Of a stretch of 5,629 nt of DNA, positions 1 to 5,402 are shown piece after piece (within the stretch, counting starts at the first letter, position 1; each line of letters opens with the position of its first letter). The notes below the pieces were generated by a model. The model was not told the DNA's origin. It did not search any database and was given only the letters and a program-made list of their open reading frames with translations. Origin of the DNA: CCY15215 sp039194995. Lineage in GTDB: Bacteria > Cyanobacteriota > Cyanobacteriia > Cyanobacteriales > Spirulinaceae. Location of the stretch: positions 1 to 5,629 of the forward strand of contig JBCCVR010000295.1 in assembly GCA_039194995.1 (NCBI GenBank), read 5' to 3'. Position numbers and translations under genes: made by a program.

Positions 1-630
1 GCGATGACCGGACAGGGTGAGGCGTTCGTTTCCCGTCTCTAAATCCCAGATTTTCAGGGTTTTGTCAGAGGAAGCAGAAATTGCTTGTTTCCCGTCTGGG
101 GTGATGCTGACTGCTGTTACAAGATTGCGATGACCGGACAGGGTGAGGCGTTCGTTTCCCGTCTCTAAATCCCAGATTTTCAGGGTTTTGTCAGAGGAAG
201 CAGAAATTGCTTGTTTCCCGTCTGGAGCGATGCTGACAGCTCTTACCCCACCGCGATGACCGGACAGGGTGAGGCGTTCGTCTCCCGTCTCTAAATCCCA
301 GATTTTTAGGGTGTTGTCAGAGGAAGCAGAAATTGCTTGTTTCCCGTCTGGGGCGACGCTGACGGCATTTACCCCATCGCGATGACCAGACAGTGTGAGG
401 CGTTCGTTTCCCGTCTCTAAATTCCAGATTTTCAAGGTGTTGTCATCGGAAGCGGAAATGGCTTGTTTCCCATCTGGGGTGATACTGACAGCTCTTACCC
501 CACCGCGATGACCGGACAGGGTGAGGTGTTCATTTCCCGTCTCTAAATTCCAGATTTTCAGGGTTTTGTCAGAGGAAGCGGAAATGGCTTGTTTCCCGTC
601 CGGGGTGATACTGACAGCTCTTACCCCACT
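1..630 (-). repeat. Five tandem 126-bp WD40-coding repeats
   Basis: Copies begin at 1, 127, 253, 379 and 505 with an exact 126-bp period (42 codons), and the next boundary is at 631. Copies 1-126 and 127-252 are identical over their first 99 bases, including silent positions, and differ at 9 of the last 27. Those last bases encode the residues just after GHR. The pattern suggests recent duplication or gene conversion with variation kept in one part of the propeller. The array runs off the left edge, so the total copy number is unknown. Confidence 0.95.
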
Positions 631-1098
631 GCGATGACCCGAAAGGGTACGAATTAATTGACCCCCCGGAGGCGTTAAACTGGGGGTGATCGGACGCAAC
701 CAATCGCTTTGTTTGCGTTGCGTTCCCTGCTCTAATAAGCCGTGAATTTCCCGCAGATCGATCGCCATTAAACGCCCCAAAAGTTGCTCCGCTAACTGAG
801 AGCTATCTTCTGACAAAATATGGGCAGAAAGGCGTAATGCTCCTTGAATTACCTTTAAAACTTCGCTTTTTTGCCCATCCTCAAAACCCGCTTCACCCGC
901 CAATACATCGTAATCCTCAATTAATGCTTGCACGCCAAATTCTGGATGCGCGATCTTAGCCGCTAAAAAATCAAAATTCGTCAAAAGCTCGTAATATTTT
1001 TTGATCGCTCCACTTTCCGCATATTTTTGCGGCAAAATCCCTAAATAAACCCGTTTAAAAGCAGGAGATTTTTTAGCTAATGTTTCAAAAATCCTCAT
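1..1098 (-). CDS. WD40-repeat C-terminal half of a STAND receptor (3' end beyond window)
   Basis: Open frame from ATG at 1098-1096 to the left edge, 366 codons with no stop, so the gene is partial. Residues 1-130 look helical. The stretch around residues 37-49 (YYELLTNFDFLAAKI) and 84-110 (IQGALRLSAHIL...QLLGRL), then WLRPITPSLTPPGG near 133-146, match the linker that precedes WD40 propellers in bacterial NACHT/NB-ARC-WD40 proteins. From residue 154 there are five complete 42-residue WD40 repeats, each beginning GHR and containing PDGKQAISAS and LKIW(N/D)LETG, and a sixth begins at the edge. WD40 propellers normally serve as ligand or protein recognition surfaces. The frame has TAA directly before its ATG, so it cannot start further upstream. 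It overlaps the NACHT frame by 14 bases, so it is either translated by coupled reinitiation or reached by a +1 frameshift from the NACHT frame. A broken ancestral fusion gene cannot be excluded. The WD40 identity is certain; how it is expressed is not. Confidence 0.88.
   Translation of the reverse strand, partial: MRIFETLAKKSPAFKRVYLGILPQKYAESGAIKKYYELLTNFDFLAAKIAHPEFGVQALIEDYDVLAGEAGFEDGQKSEVLKVIQGALRLSAHILSEDSSQLAEQLLGRLMAIDLREIHGLLEQGTQRKQSDWLRPITPSLTPPGGQLIRTLSGHRSGVRAVSITPDGKQAISASSDKTLKIWNLETGNEHLTLSGHRGGVRAVSITPDGKQAISASDDNTLKIWNLETGNERLTLSGHRDGVNAVSVAPDGKQAISASSDNTLKIWDLETGDERLTLSGHRGGVRAVSIAPDGKQAISASSDKTLKIWDLETGNERLTLSGHRNLVTAVSITPDGKQAISASSDKTLKIWDLETGNERLTLSGHR
1085..1098 (-). 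promoter_or_regulatory. Candidate prfB-like +1 frameshift site at the NACHT/WD40 overlap
   Basis: On the minus strand the NACHT frame ends AAT GAG GAT TTT TGA. GAGG (1096-1093) is an internal Shine-Dalgarno-like element, followed by two bases, then TTT (1090-1088) and the stop TGA (1087-1085). Slipping forward by one base re-pairs the Phe-tRNA perfectly with UUU and continues as GAA ACA TTA (E-T-L-A-K-K) in the WD40 frame, bypassing the stop. The bacterial release factor 2 gene uses the same arrangement: a Shine-Dalgarno element three bases before CUU-UGA. The alternatives are reinitiation at the overlapping ATG 1098-1096, a one-base indel in the T5 run, or a sequencing error. Confidence 0.45.
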
Positions 1099-2479
1099 TT
1101 ACATTCATCTCTTTCTCTAAATATTGAATGATTCGTTGATTGACATGGGTAAAGATTTTTCGATTTGATTTAAACTCTCGTTTTTTCTTCAAGAAATCCA
1201 AAAAACTGGCGTGATAAATACTATAGCATTCTTCCTTTTCGACTGTCTGCGGTCGTAAATATTCTACCCATTCATCTAAAATTCTTTGGACTTCTGCCTC
1301 ATCTTCTCCAGAAATTTCAGCCACCATATCGCAAGGAATTGGTGTACCAATTTCTAACAAAATAAAAAGCACAATGACTTTAATTTCTTGCTGAATGTCG
1401 TCCATTTTCATTCGAGTCCAATGGTTCTGATAATACACCTGAAGACCATCCGGCAACTGGGTTAAATTTAGATCGTTATAAAACCCGCGAGCAATTCCTG
1501 GCAGCACGTAACGCAAATACATAAAATTACTTTCGCTCTTTTGCGCCACCTGTTTCACAAACTCACTTGGGGTAATATTTTTTTCCTTAATCCATTGATT
1601 TAAAATCTCTCGATATTCTTCATCTTCTTGCAAGCAAAAGCGAATATAATTTTCAATATCTTGACGATTAAACTCTGTATATTTTTCTGCTTGTAAATTC
1701 AACTCCATCATTGGAACGCCGGGAGAAACAAACAAGCGTTTTTTCGCTAAAGAATAAGGTCGCCGCGTCAAGAGGAAATAAACCCGATCGGGTAAAGTCG
1801 TGGGTAAATATAACAAATTCTCCCCCGATTCTTGTTCCACCTCATCCAGCGCATCCACCACAATAACAAGACGTTCTGTAGAATCGAGTTTTTGTGCCAC
1901 TCTCGTTAATAAAGTCGGCAAATCCACATCCTTATTTCGATCTTCCGCCAACTCATACCGTAAAATCAACTGCTGGCGAATGCTCTTGAGAAATAATTCC
2001 GGACGATTACGCCGTTCGGCCAGCACGTTAAAATAACAAGGAGAAAGCGTCTTCGTCACGTATTGCGCAGCAAAAGCCGTTTTTCCCATCCCCGCATCGG
2101 CGATCGCCGTAAAATACCCGCAAGGGTATTTCTGCATAAACCTCTCCAACTCATCAAAAACAAATTGACGACCGCGAAAAGCCTTTGTTTTCTCCCGAAT
2201 CAGGGGTTCAAATTCTAGCGGGAGTTGTTGTTGAGGATTCCACTCTTGCGGATCGACGATATCTGTCTGTTTGAGTCCTAAAACCTTAGCGATATTTTCA
2301 ACCGCAAATCGCTCAACACCATTCGGAGCAGCTTTGGTTCCCAATAACCGCTTGAGAGTATCGATGGATACCCCGGCTTGTTCTGCAAGCGTCTCTTGAG
2401 TTAGCTTCGCATCTTTATAGGCTTGTTTGAGCTTGTGTTTTCCTTCTGCACTTGATCGCACTCTGTCAGATTGCAACAT
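1085..2479 (-). CDS. HTH-NACHT STAND NTPase (N-terminal half of a NOD-like receptor)
   Basis: A 464-residue protein. Residues about 13-75 form a Cro/C1-like helix-turn-helix (LTQETLAEQAGVSIDTLKRLLG core). A P-loop NTPase follows: Walker A ADAGMGKT at 127-134, Walker B LVIVVDALDE at 204-213 with the tandem acidic residues typical of NACHT, and an arginine-containing sensor-like strand VYFLLTRRP at 233-241. Residues 265-460 resemble the helical arm of NACHT proteins, including YHASFLDFL near 422-430, a motif seen before the WD40 linker in related proteins. STAND NTPases are signalling switches that oligomerise after their C-terminal sensor binds a ligand, and several bacterial NACHT proteins are antiphage defence genes. 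Here the sensor lies in the next frame, overlapping by 14 bases. The ATG at 2479 is preceded by a good promoter but only a weak ribosome binding site. Base composition is AT-rich with one HIP1 site. The HTH could bind DNA or act as an adaptor, and the ligand is unknown. Confidence 0.85.
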   Translation of the reverse strand: MLQSDRVRSSAEGKHKLKQAYKDAKLTQETLAEQAGVSIDTLKRLLGTKAAPNGVERFAVENIAKVLGLKQTDIVDPQEWNPQQQLPLEFEPLIREKTKAFRGRQFVFDELERFMQKYPCGYFTAIADAGMGKTAFAAQYVTKTLSPCYFNVLAERRNRPELFLKSIRQQLILRYELAEDRNKDVDLPTLLTRVAQKLDSTERLVIVVDALDEVEQESGENLLYLPTTLPDRVYFLLTRRPYSLAKKRLFVSPGVPMMELNLQAEKYTEFNRQDIENYIRFCLQEDEEYREILNQWIKEKNITPSEFVKQVAQKSESNFMYLRYVLPGIARGFYNDLNLTQLPDGLQVYYQNHWTRMKMDDIQQEIKVIVLFILLEIGTPIPCDMVAEISGEDEAEVQRILDEWVEYLRPQTVEKEECYSIYHASFLDFLKKKREFKSNRKIFTHVNQRIIQYLEKEMNVNEDF

Positions 2480-2506
2480 CGTTAAAATAAATAAGAACTA
2501 TGCAAG

Positions 2507-2534
2507 ATTGTACAAAGCCCCATCGATACATCAA
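2507..2534 (-). promoter_or_regulatory. Predicted sigma70-type promoter of the HTH-NACHT gene
   Basis: Read on the minus strand: -35 TTGATG (2534-2529), 16-base spacer, -10 TACAAT (2512-2507). Transcription would begin near 2500, about 20 bases before the ATG at 2479. The -10 element overlaps the 8-bp palindrome TTGTACAA (2508-2515), which could be a regulator site, but such a short palindrome may be chance. Confidence 0.5.
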
Positions 2535-2600
2535 AGAATACAAATAAGGCTAATAATAAATCAATAGATTTATAAAAGGGCTTTTAGGGTAAAAAAAGGG

Positions 2601-2629
2601 TTGACAGCCTGCCCTGAAATCAGTATAAC
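2601..2629 (+). promoter_or_regulatory. Strong predicted sigma70-type promoter of the small 2-TM gene
   Basis: A perfect -35 TTGACA (2601-2606), a 17-base spacer and -10 TATAAC (2624-2629) give an almost consensus promoter. The predicted start is near 2636, which leaves a leader of about 169 bases before the ATG at 2805. The strength of the match, together with the overlapping dyad, suggests a gene that is normally held off. Confidence 0.65.
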
Positions 2630-2647
2630 TCTTAATAGACAAGAGTT
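2627..2647. promoter_or_regulatory. 7-bp perfect dyad over the -10 and start site (candidate operator)
   Basis: AACTCTT (2627-2633), a 7-base spacer, then AAGAGTT (2641-2647) form a perfect inverted repeat. It covers the end of the -10 hexamer and the predicted transcription start of the 2-TM gene, the usual position for a repressor operator. The HTH domain encoded divergently next door is an obvious candidate binder, but this is inference. Confidence 0.45.
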
Positions 2648-2687
2648 TAATACAACAGTCAGATTGCATATCTTAACTTTCCGATCG

Positions 2688-2707
2688 CTAGGAAACATCA
2701 ATCCTAG
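2688..2707. repeat. Inverted repeat in the leader of the 2-TM gene
   Basis: CTAGGA (2688-2693), an 8-base spacer and TCCTAG (2702-2707) form a perfect 6-bp inverted repeat within the predicted untranslated leader. It could fold as a small hairpin in the mRNA or be a second protein-binding site. No riboswitch class is recognised. Confidence 0.3.
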
Positions 2708-2804
2708 AGGTACTAATTCGTTTGGGTGCGGATTGATCTATCTGTTCTACCACAGAGTTACGAAGGCCGATAATCCCTAAAATCCACCATTATTCTCAAG
2801 ATCG

Positions 2805-3101
2805 ATGTCTAATTTTCCAATGGGTCGCGATCGCAAAACTTCCGAGGACAAAATTGATTCTGACGCAATTATTCGTGAGCAAATTCGTCAAGTGCGTCTC
2901 AGTTTCAACCTCGCTCTTACTATCACTGCTGCTGGTGCAACTTTTATTTTAGCAGGAGTTGGACTCTTATATTTAGACAAAATCGGCGTGGCAGCCCTAA
3001 CAACGAGTTCTGGCATCGTTGCCAGTATTCCCAGCGCTCAATTTGCGAAAACGAAGAACGAAGAATTGCAGAAAATGCTTGCAGAATACAACAAAAAATA
3101 A
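2805..3101 (+). CDS. Small 2-TM membrane protein, likely TRADD-N-associated membrane domain
   Basis: A 98-residue protein with a charged N-terminus (residues 1-31), two hydrophobic segments at about 32-57 and 60-80 joined by a very short turn (LDKI), and a charged helical tail (AKTKNEELQKMLAEYNKK). The layout (QxRxSFNxAL before the first helix, then a two-helix hairpin and a short coiled tail) matches my recollection of the cyanobacterial TRADD-N-associated 2-TM domain. That domain occurs in predicted immunity and cell-death modules with STAND NTPases. No separate TRADD-N domain is present; the N-terminal 30 residues are too short for one. Both termini probably face the same side of the membrane. 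The gene has its own strong promoter with a dyad, is divergent from the HTH-NACHT gene, and converges on the isomerase gene with a 23-base gap. A second ATG at 2820 is possible; neither start has a clear ribosome binding site. That the ORF is a real membrane protein is fairly sure; the family is less sure. Confidence 0.75.
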   Translation: MSNFPMGRDRKTSEDKIDSDAIIREQIRQVRLSFNLALTITAAGATFILAGVGLLYLDKIGVAALTTSSGIVASIPSAQFAKTKNEELQKMLAEYNKK

Positions 3102-3124
3102 CTGCAAATTTCTCAACCTTCCCA

Positions 3125-4642
3125 CTAATTCCCATTCCCTCGCACGTAAGCTAAATAGGTTTGATATTCCTCCGCTTTTTCCCGGGCAATCTCGTATTTG
3201 GGATGATCCTCGCTCACAGTTTCCATCAGTTCGATCGCCCGTTGCCAATTTTGTTCTGCTTCTTCCCACTCTTCCGGAAAACGGGCAATTTGAGTGGCAT
3301 TCACTGCCGCGATCGCTTGATTCACTGCCGCACGAAAGACACCATTGGGATTACTCGCTTGTTGATTCGCATATTCGAGATAACCTTGGTACTCGATAAC
3401 TTTCTTTCTCGCTGTAGTGTAGTAATCATCATTCACGGGAACGACACGCATGAGAGCGATCGCCTGCTGCCAATTCTGACTCACTTTATCCCACTCTTCC
3501 GGCGTGGCGGCGGTTTGGGTGAGTTCTGCTGCACTCATGGCATGATTGACGGCAACCCGAAAGGCTTCTTTTTTGGGAACGCCGAGGGGATCTTCCGCGA
3601 CTTCTGTTTTCGCTTTGACGGGGGGTTCTGCCTCTGTCGCCCGCGTAGCAAAGGGACTCTTTTGAGTTCCAAAGCCAAAAAATGCCCCGATAGACCAGCC
3701 TCCCAAGGCGAGGGGAATTAATGCCAGTAGGGCAGCTTCTCGCATTCTCAGGGGCAGATAACCGCGCCATTTTTTACCAATTTTGGCATTTTGAACGGGT
3801 TCGGGTTCGTCAATGGGTTCTGGGGGGTTGGCGATCGCGTCAAAACTGACCGCATCGGATACCTCAATGGCTTCTTCTGACAGTTCTTCGACTTCAACCG
3901 CCTCTTCTTCCAAGAGGGGAATCGCCATTTCCGGTACGTCCGTATCCCGAGAAATCTTTAAAGTCGCGGACTCTTGCGCCACTTTTGCTGCTAGCCAAGC
4001 CTCAAAGCGTTGAGATAAAAGGCGTTTGCGTAGATCGGTATTAAACTTAGTGGGGATGTAGCGTTCCAACCGCGCGATCGCCACCCACTTATCGACGCGA
4101 AACGGGGGGGAAATCTGTCCGGGTTGGGATATCCGCAACATTTGCGCGAGTTTGGGATGGAGATTTTTCAGTTCGATGGGTCCGACTAAGCCATTGCTGT
4201 GAGACTCCGGGCCCTGAGAATAGTTCACCGCCAACTCTTCAAATGCTGCTTCCTCCTCTTGCAGGCGAAAATACAGTTCTTGGATAATCTCCAATTCCTC
4301 GCTTTGAATGATGGAGAAGAGAACGCGATCGTACTGTTCCTTATTGCTGAGAAATTCTGCTTCGACTTGCGCCCCCCAGTTTGCCTCTTTAAACTTTTCT
4401 AGCTTCAATTGTCGCGATGCGGCGCGGGCGAGTTCTTTGCGGGGTAACTTGCGGTTTTCCGGCTGTTGGAGAAACTGACGGCAAAACTCCTCTAATTCTT
4501 CTCGCGTGTGGGCGATCGGCGCGATCGCTGCCTCAATGACGACTTCCCGGAGGAGATGGGGAAGGACGCGGGGAGACGTGAGTAAGGAAATAAACTGTTC
4601 GGTGTCCAGTTGGCGATCGCCGACCTGTAGAACTGCGCTCAT
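3125..4642 (-). CDS. Membrane-anchored parvulin-type peptidylprolyl isomerase with C-terminal repeats
   Basis: A 505-residue protein from ATG 4642-4640; the frame stays open further upstream, but that extension runs through another gene and lacks family similarity. Residues 1-90 resemble the helical N-terminus of cyanobacterial PpiC/SurA-like proteins (MSAVLQVGDRQL...LLREVVIEAAIAPI). Residues about 100-195 fit a parvulin domain (LFSIIQS, FEELAVNYSQGPES, GLVGPIEL, PGQISPPFRV, WVAIARLE), which catalyses cis-trans isomerisation of prolyl bonds. An acidic, proline-rich linker (about 233-285) leads to a basic patch (KIGKKWRGYLPLRMR) and one membrane helix at about 303-324. The protein ends in two related segments of about 70 residues (360-430 and 435-505). 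With no signal peptide and positive charge before the helix, the isomerase should lie in the cytoplasm and the repeats outside. Simple cyanobacterial relatives are about 250 residues, so the second half is an added module. A promoter lies just upstream; no strong ribosome binding site is seen. Confidence 0.8.
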   Translation of the reverse strand: MSAVLQVGDRQLDTEQFISLLTSPRVLPHLLREVVIEAAIAPIAHTREELEEFCRQFLQQPENRKLPRKELARAASRQLKLEKFKEANWGAQVEAEFLSNKEQYDRVLFSIIQSEELEIIQELYFRLQEEEAAFEELAVNYSQGPESHSNGLVGPIELKNLHPKLAQMLRISQPGQISPPFRVDKWVAIARLERYIPTKFNTDLRKRLLSQRFEAWLAAKVAQESATLKISRDTDVPEMAIPLLEEEAVEVEELSEEAIEVSDAVSFDAIANPPEPIDEPEPVQNAKIGKKWRGYLPLRMREAALLALIPLALGGWSIGAFFGFGTQKSPFATRATEAEPPVKAKTEVAEDPLGVPKKEAFRVAVNHAMSAAELTQTAATPEEWDKVSQNWQQAIALMRVVPVNDDYYTTARKKVIEYQGYLEYANQQASNPNGVFRAAVNQAIAAVNATQIARFPEEWEEAEQNWQRAIELMETVSEDHPKYEIAREKAEEYQTYLAYVRGNGN

Positions 4643-4681
4643 AGCTAGGATGGGGATTAGAAGGCTCTGGGTTCTACGGTT

Positions 4682-4710
4682 ATTGTAGGTCAGGTTTTTC
4701 GTTTTGGTAA
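4682..4710 (-). promoter_or_regulatory. Predicted promoter of the isomerase gene
   Basis: On the minus strand, -35 TTACCA (4710-4705), a 17-base spacer and -10 TACAAT (4687-4682). The start would fall near 4675, about 33 bases before the ATG at 4642. This supports the chosen start and excludes the longer upstream extension of the frame. Confidence 0.5.
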
Positions 4711-4719
4711 TAGTAAATT

Positions 4720-4755
4720 GGCGGATGGGAAATCGCGACGCGATCGCCCATCGCC
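4720..4755 (-). terminator. Long imperfect hairpin after the 38-residue gene
   Basis: Six bases past the stop codon of the small membrane protein, the minus strand can fold into three stacked helices: GGCG/CGCC (4 bp), ATGGG/CCCAT (5 bp) and ATCGC/GCGAT (5 bp). They are separated by a one-base bulge and a 2x2 internal loop, with a three-base loop at the tip. No U-run follows, so it is not a classical intrinsic terminator. It sits exactly between one gene's stop and the next gene's promoter. It also contains a HIP1 site. Confidence 0.4.
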
Positions 4756-4761
4756 ATGTCC

Positions 4762-4878
4762 TTAACTTTCTTCGGGATAGGGGGGGATCAATGCCCAGCA
4801 CAGAATTGGCGATAAAATCGCACAAGATAGGGCAATGGTCGCGATCGCTAACATATTGTGAATATTTTCCGCATTCAT
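4762..4878 (-). CDS. 38-residue single-pass membrane protein, unknown function
   Basis: A 38-residue protein, MNAENIHNML... to ...PPYPEES, with one hydrophobic segment at about residues 9-31 and a short acidic, proline-containing tail. The start at 4878-4876 is supported by a strong Shine-Dalgarno sequence, GGAGG, eight bases upstream. The frame is open further upstream to about 5160, but that part crosses the divergent toxin-antitoxin promoter region and lacks such a site. Cyanobacteria encode many one-helix proteins of this size as small subunits of photosystems, cytochrome b6f or NDH-1. I compared it from memory with several of these and do not recognise it as one. It lies upstream of the isomerase on the same strand but is separated by a hairpin and a second promoter, so it is probably its own transcript. 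Confidence 0.65.
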   Translation of the reverse strand: MNAENIHNMLAIATIALSCAILSPILCWALIPPYPEES

Positions 4879-5087
4879 GATGTTTTCCTCCACTTTCCAA
4901 TAGCTTGATATTGCGCTCTTATCGCGATCGTAACCAAAGTTTTGGCGAAATGTGCTCTTTGTTACAGAACATAAACTCTTTTTTAGTCGTTCAAAATAGA
5001 GTACGGAGAGAAAAGGCGTTGTCATCGGGATCGAAGCGGAATTGCGATCGGCAGTACAATAGGAAAGGATAGATTGAGGTGAAAAGT
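4879..5087. other. Divergent intergenic region between 38-residue gene and antitoxin
   Basis: About 209 bases between two divergently read genes. Apart from the ribosome binding sites of both genes and the weak -10 before the antitoxin, no convincing promoter, RNA or repeat was seen. It is HIP1-like rich (near-matches such as GCGATCGT and GCGATCGG). Confidence 0.5.
5055..5060 (+). promoter_or_regulatory. Possible -10 element for the toxin-antitoxin operon
   Basis: TACAAT lies 27 bases before the antitoxin ATG at 5088. No good -35 hexamer is found at the usual distance, so the assignment is weak. A regulated or activator-dependent promoter would also look like this. Confidence 0.3.
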
Positions 5088-5402
5088 ATGGAGTCTGCGA
5101 TCGAGCGAGGTCAATTCGTCGAAGACAGCGACACGATTGCTGCAAGTATTGACGAGGCACAAGACAGATTATTAAATCTAGCCCAACAAGTTAAAGCGGA
5201 TGACAAACGCATTATTCTCACCCATCAGGATCGGGAGATTGCTGCCATTATCTCGATAGAGGCATTTGCATTTTTAGAAAGGGCGATCGCACAAGCAGAA
5301 GATGAGAGCGATCTAGAAGACTGCCAGCAAATTCTTGCACAAACTCAACCGGGAGACTGGATTTCTCTGGAAGAACTCAAAAAAGAAATTGGATTGCAAT
5401 AA
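5088..5402 (+). CDS. Phd/YefM-like antitoxin of a type II toxin-antitoxin system
   Basis: A 104-residue protein. Residues about 16-64 fit the Phd/YefM fold: a helix (SIDEAQDRLLNLAQQV), then ILTHQDREIAAIISIEAFAFLE, the strand-turn-strand plus helix in which antitoxins of this type carry 'I/V T ... G/R E x A A V/I I S'. The acidic C-terminal half (AEDESDLEDCQQIL...LEELKKEIGLQ) would be the toxin-wrapping tail. Such antitoxins bind their toxin and, with it, repress their own operon. ATG 5088 is preferred because GAGG lies eight bases upstream; a GTG at 5079 in the same frame would add three residues. The stop TAA shares one base with the start of the next gene, as is usual in such operons. HIP1 sites lie inside both genes, so the pair looks long resident. 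Confidence 0.8.
   Translation: MESAIERGQFVEDSDTIAASIDEAQDRLLNLAQQVKADDKRIILTHQDREIAAIISIEAFAFLERAIAQAEDESDLEDCQQILAQTQPGDWISLEELKKEIGLQ

Larger units (their letters stand above)
2480..2804. other. 325-bp divergent intergenic region
   Basis: This AT-rich spacer separates the minus-strand receptor genes from the plus-strand membrane-protein gene. It holds the two divergent promoters, the operator-like dyad and the leader inverted repeat listed separately. No open frame, tRNA or known RNA structure was seen in it. Confidence 0.7.

Noticed and set aside
1..630. Regular direct repeats that could suggest a CRISPR array
   Set aside because: The period is 126 bp with no unique spacers, the repeats are in frame, and they translate as WD40 units.
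1800..2036. Plus-strand frame of 78 codons inside the NACHT gene
   Set aside because: Serine-rich antisense translation over the Walker B region, with no ribosome binding site or recognisable pattern.
3102..3124. Bidirectional terminator between the convergent 2-TM and isomerase genes
   Set aside because: The gap is only 23 bases and no hairpin with a T-run is visible.
2944..3770. Several open frames overlapping the 2-TM gene and the isomerase on other frames
   Set aside because: Low-complexity or basic translations with no domain pattern, each lying over a well-supported gene; they are frame shadows.
4643..4900. N-terminal extension of the isomerase frame (86 extra residues)
   Set aside because: It runs antisense-free but out of frame through the 38-residue gene, the hairpin and the isomerase promoter, and has no resemblance to the family; ATG 4642 gives the family's usual N-terminus.
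4879..5160. N-terminal extension of the 38-residue frame
   Set aside because: It overlaps the antitoxin gene and its upstream region on the other strand. The internal ATG at 4878 has the strong ribosome binding site.
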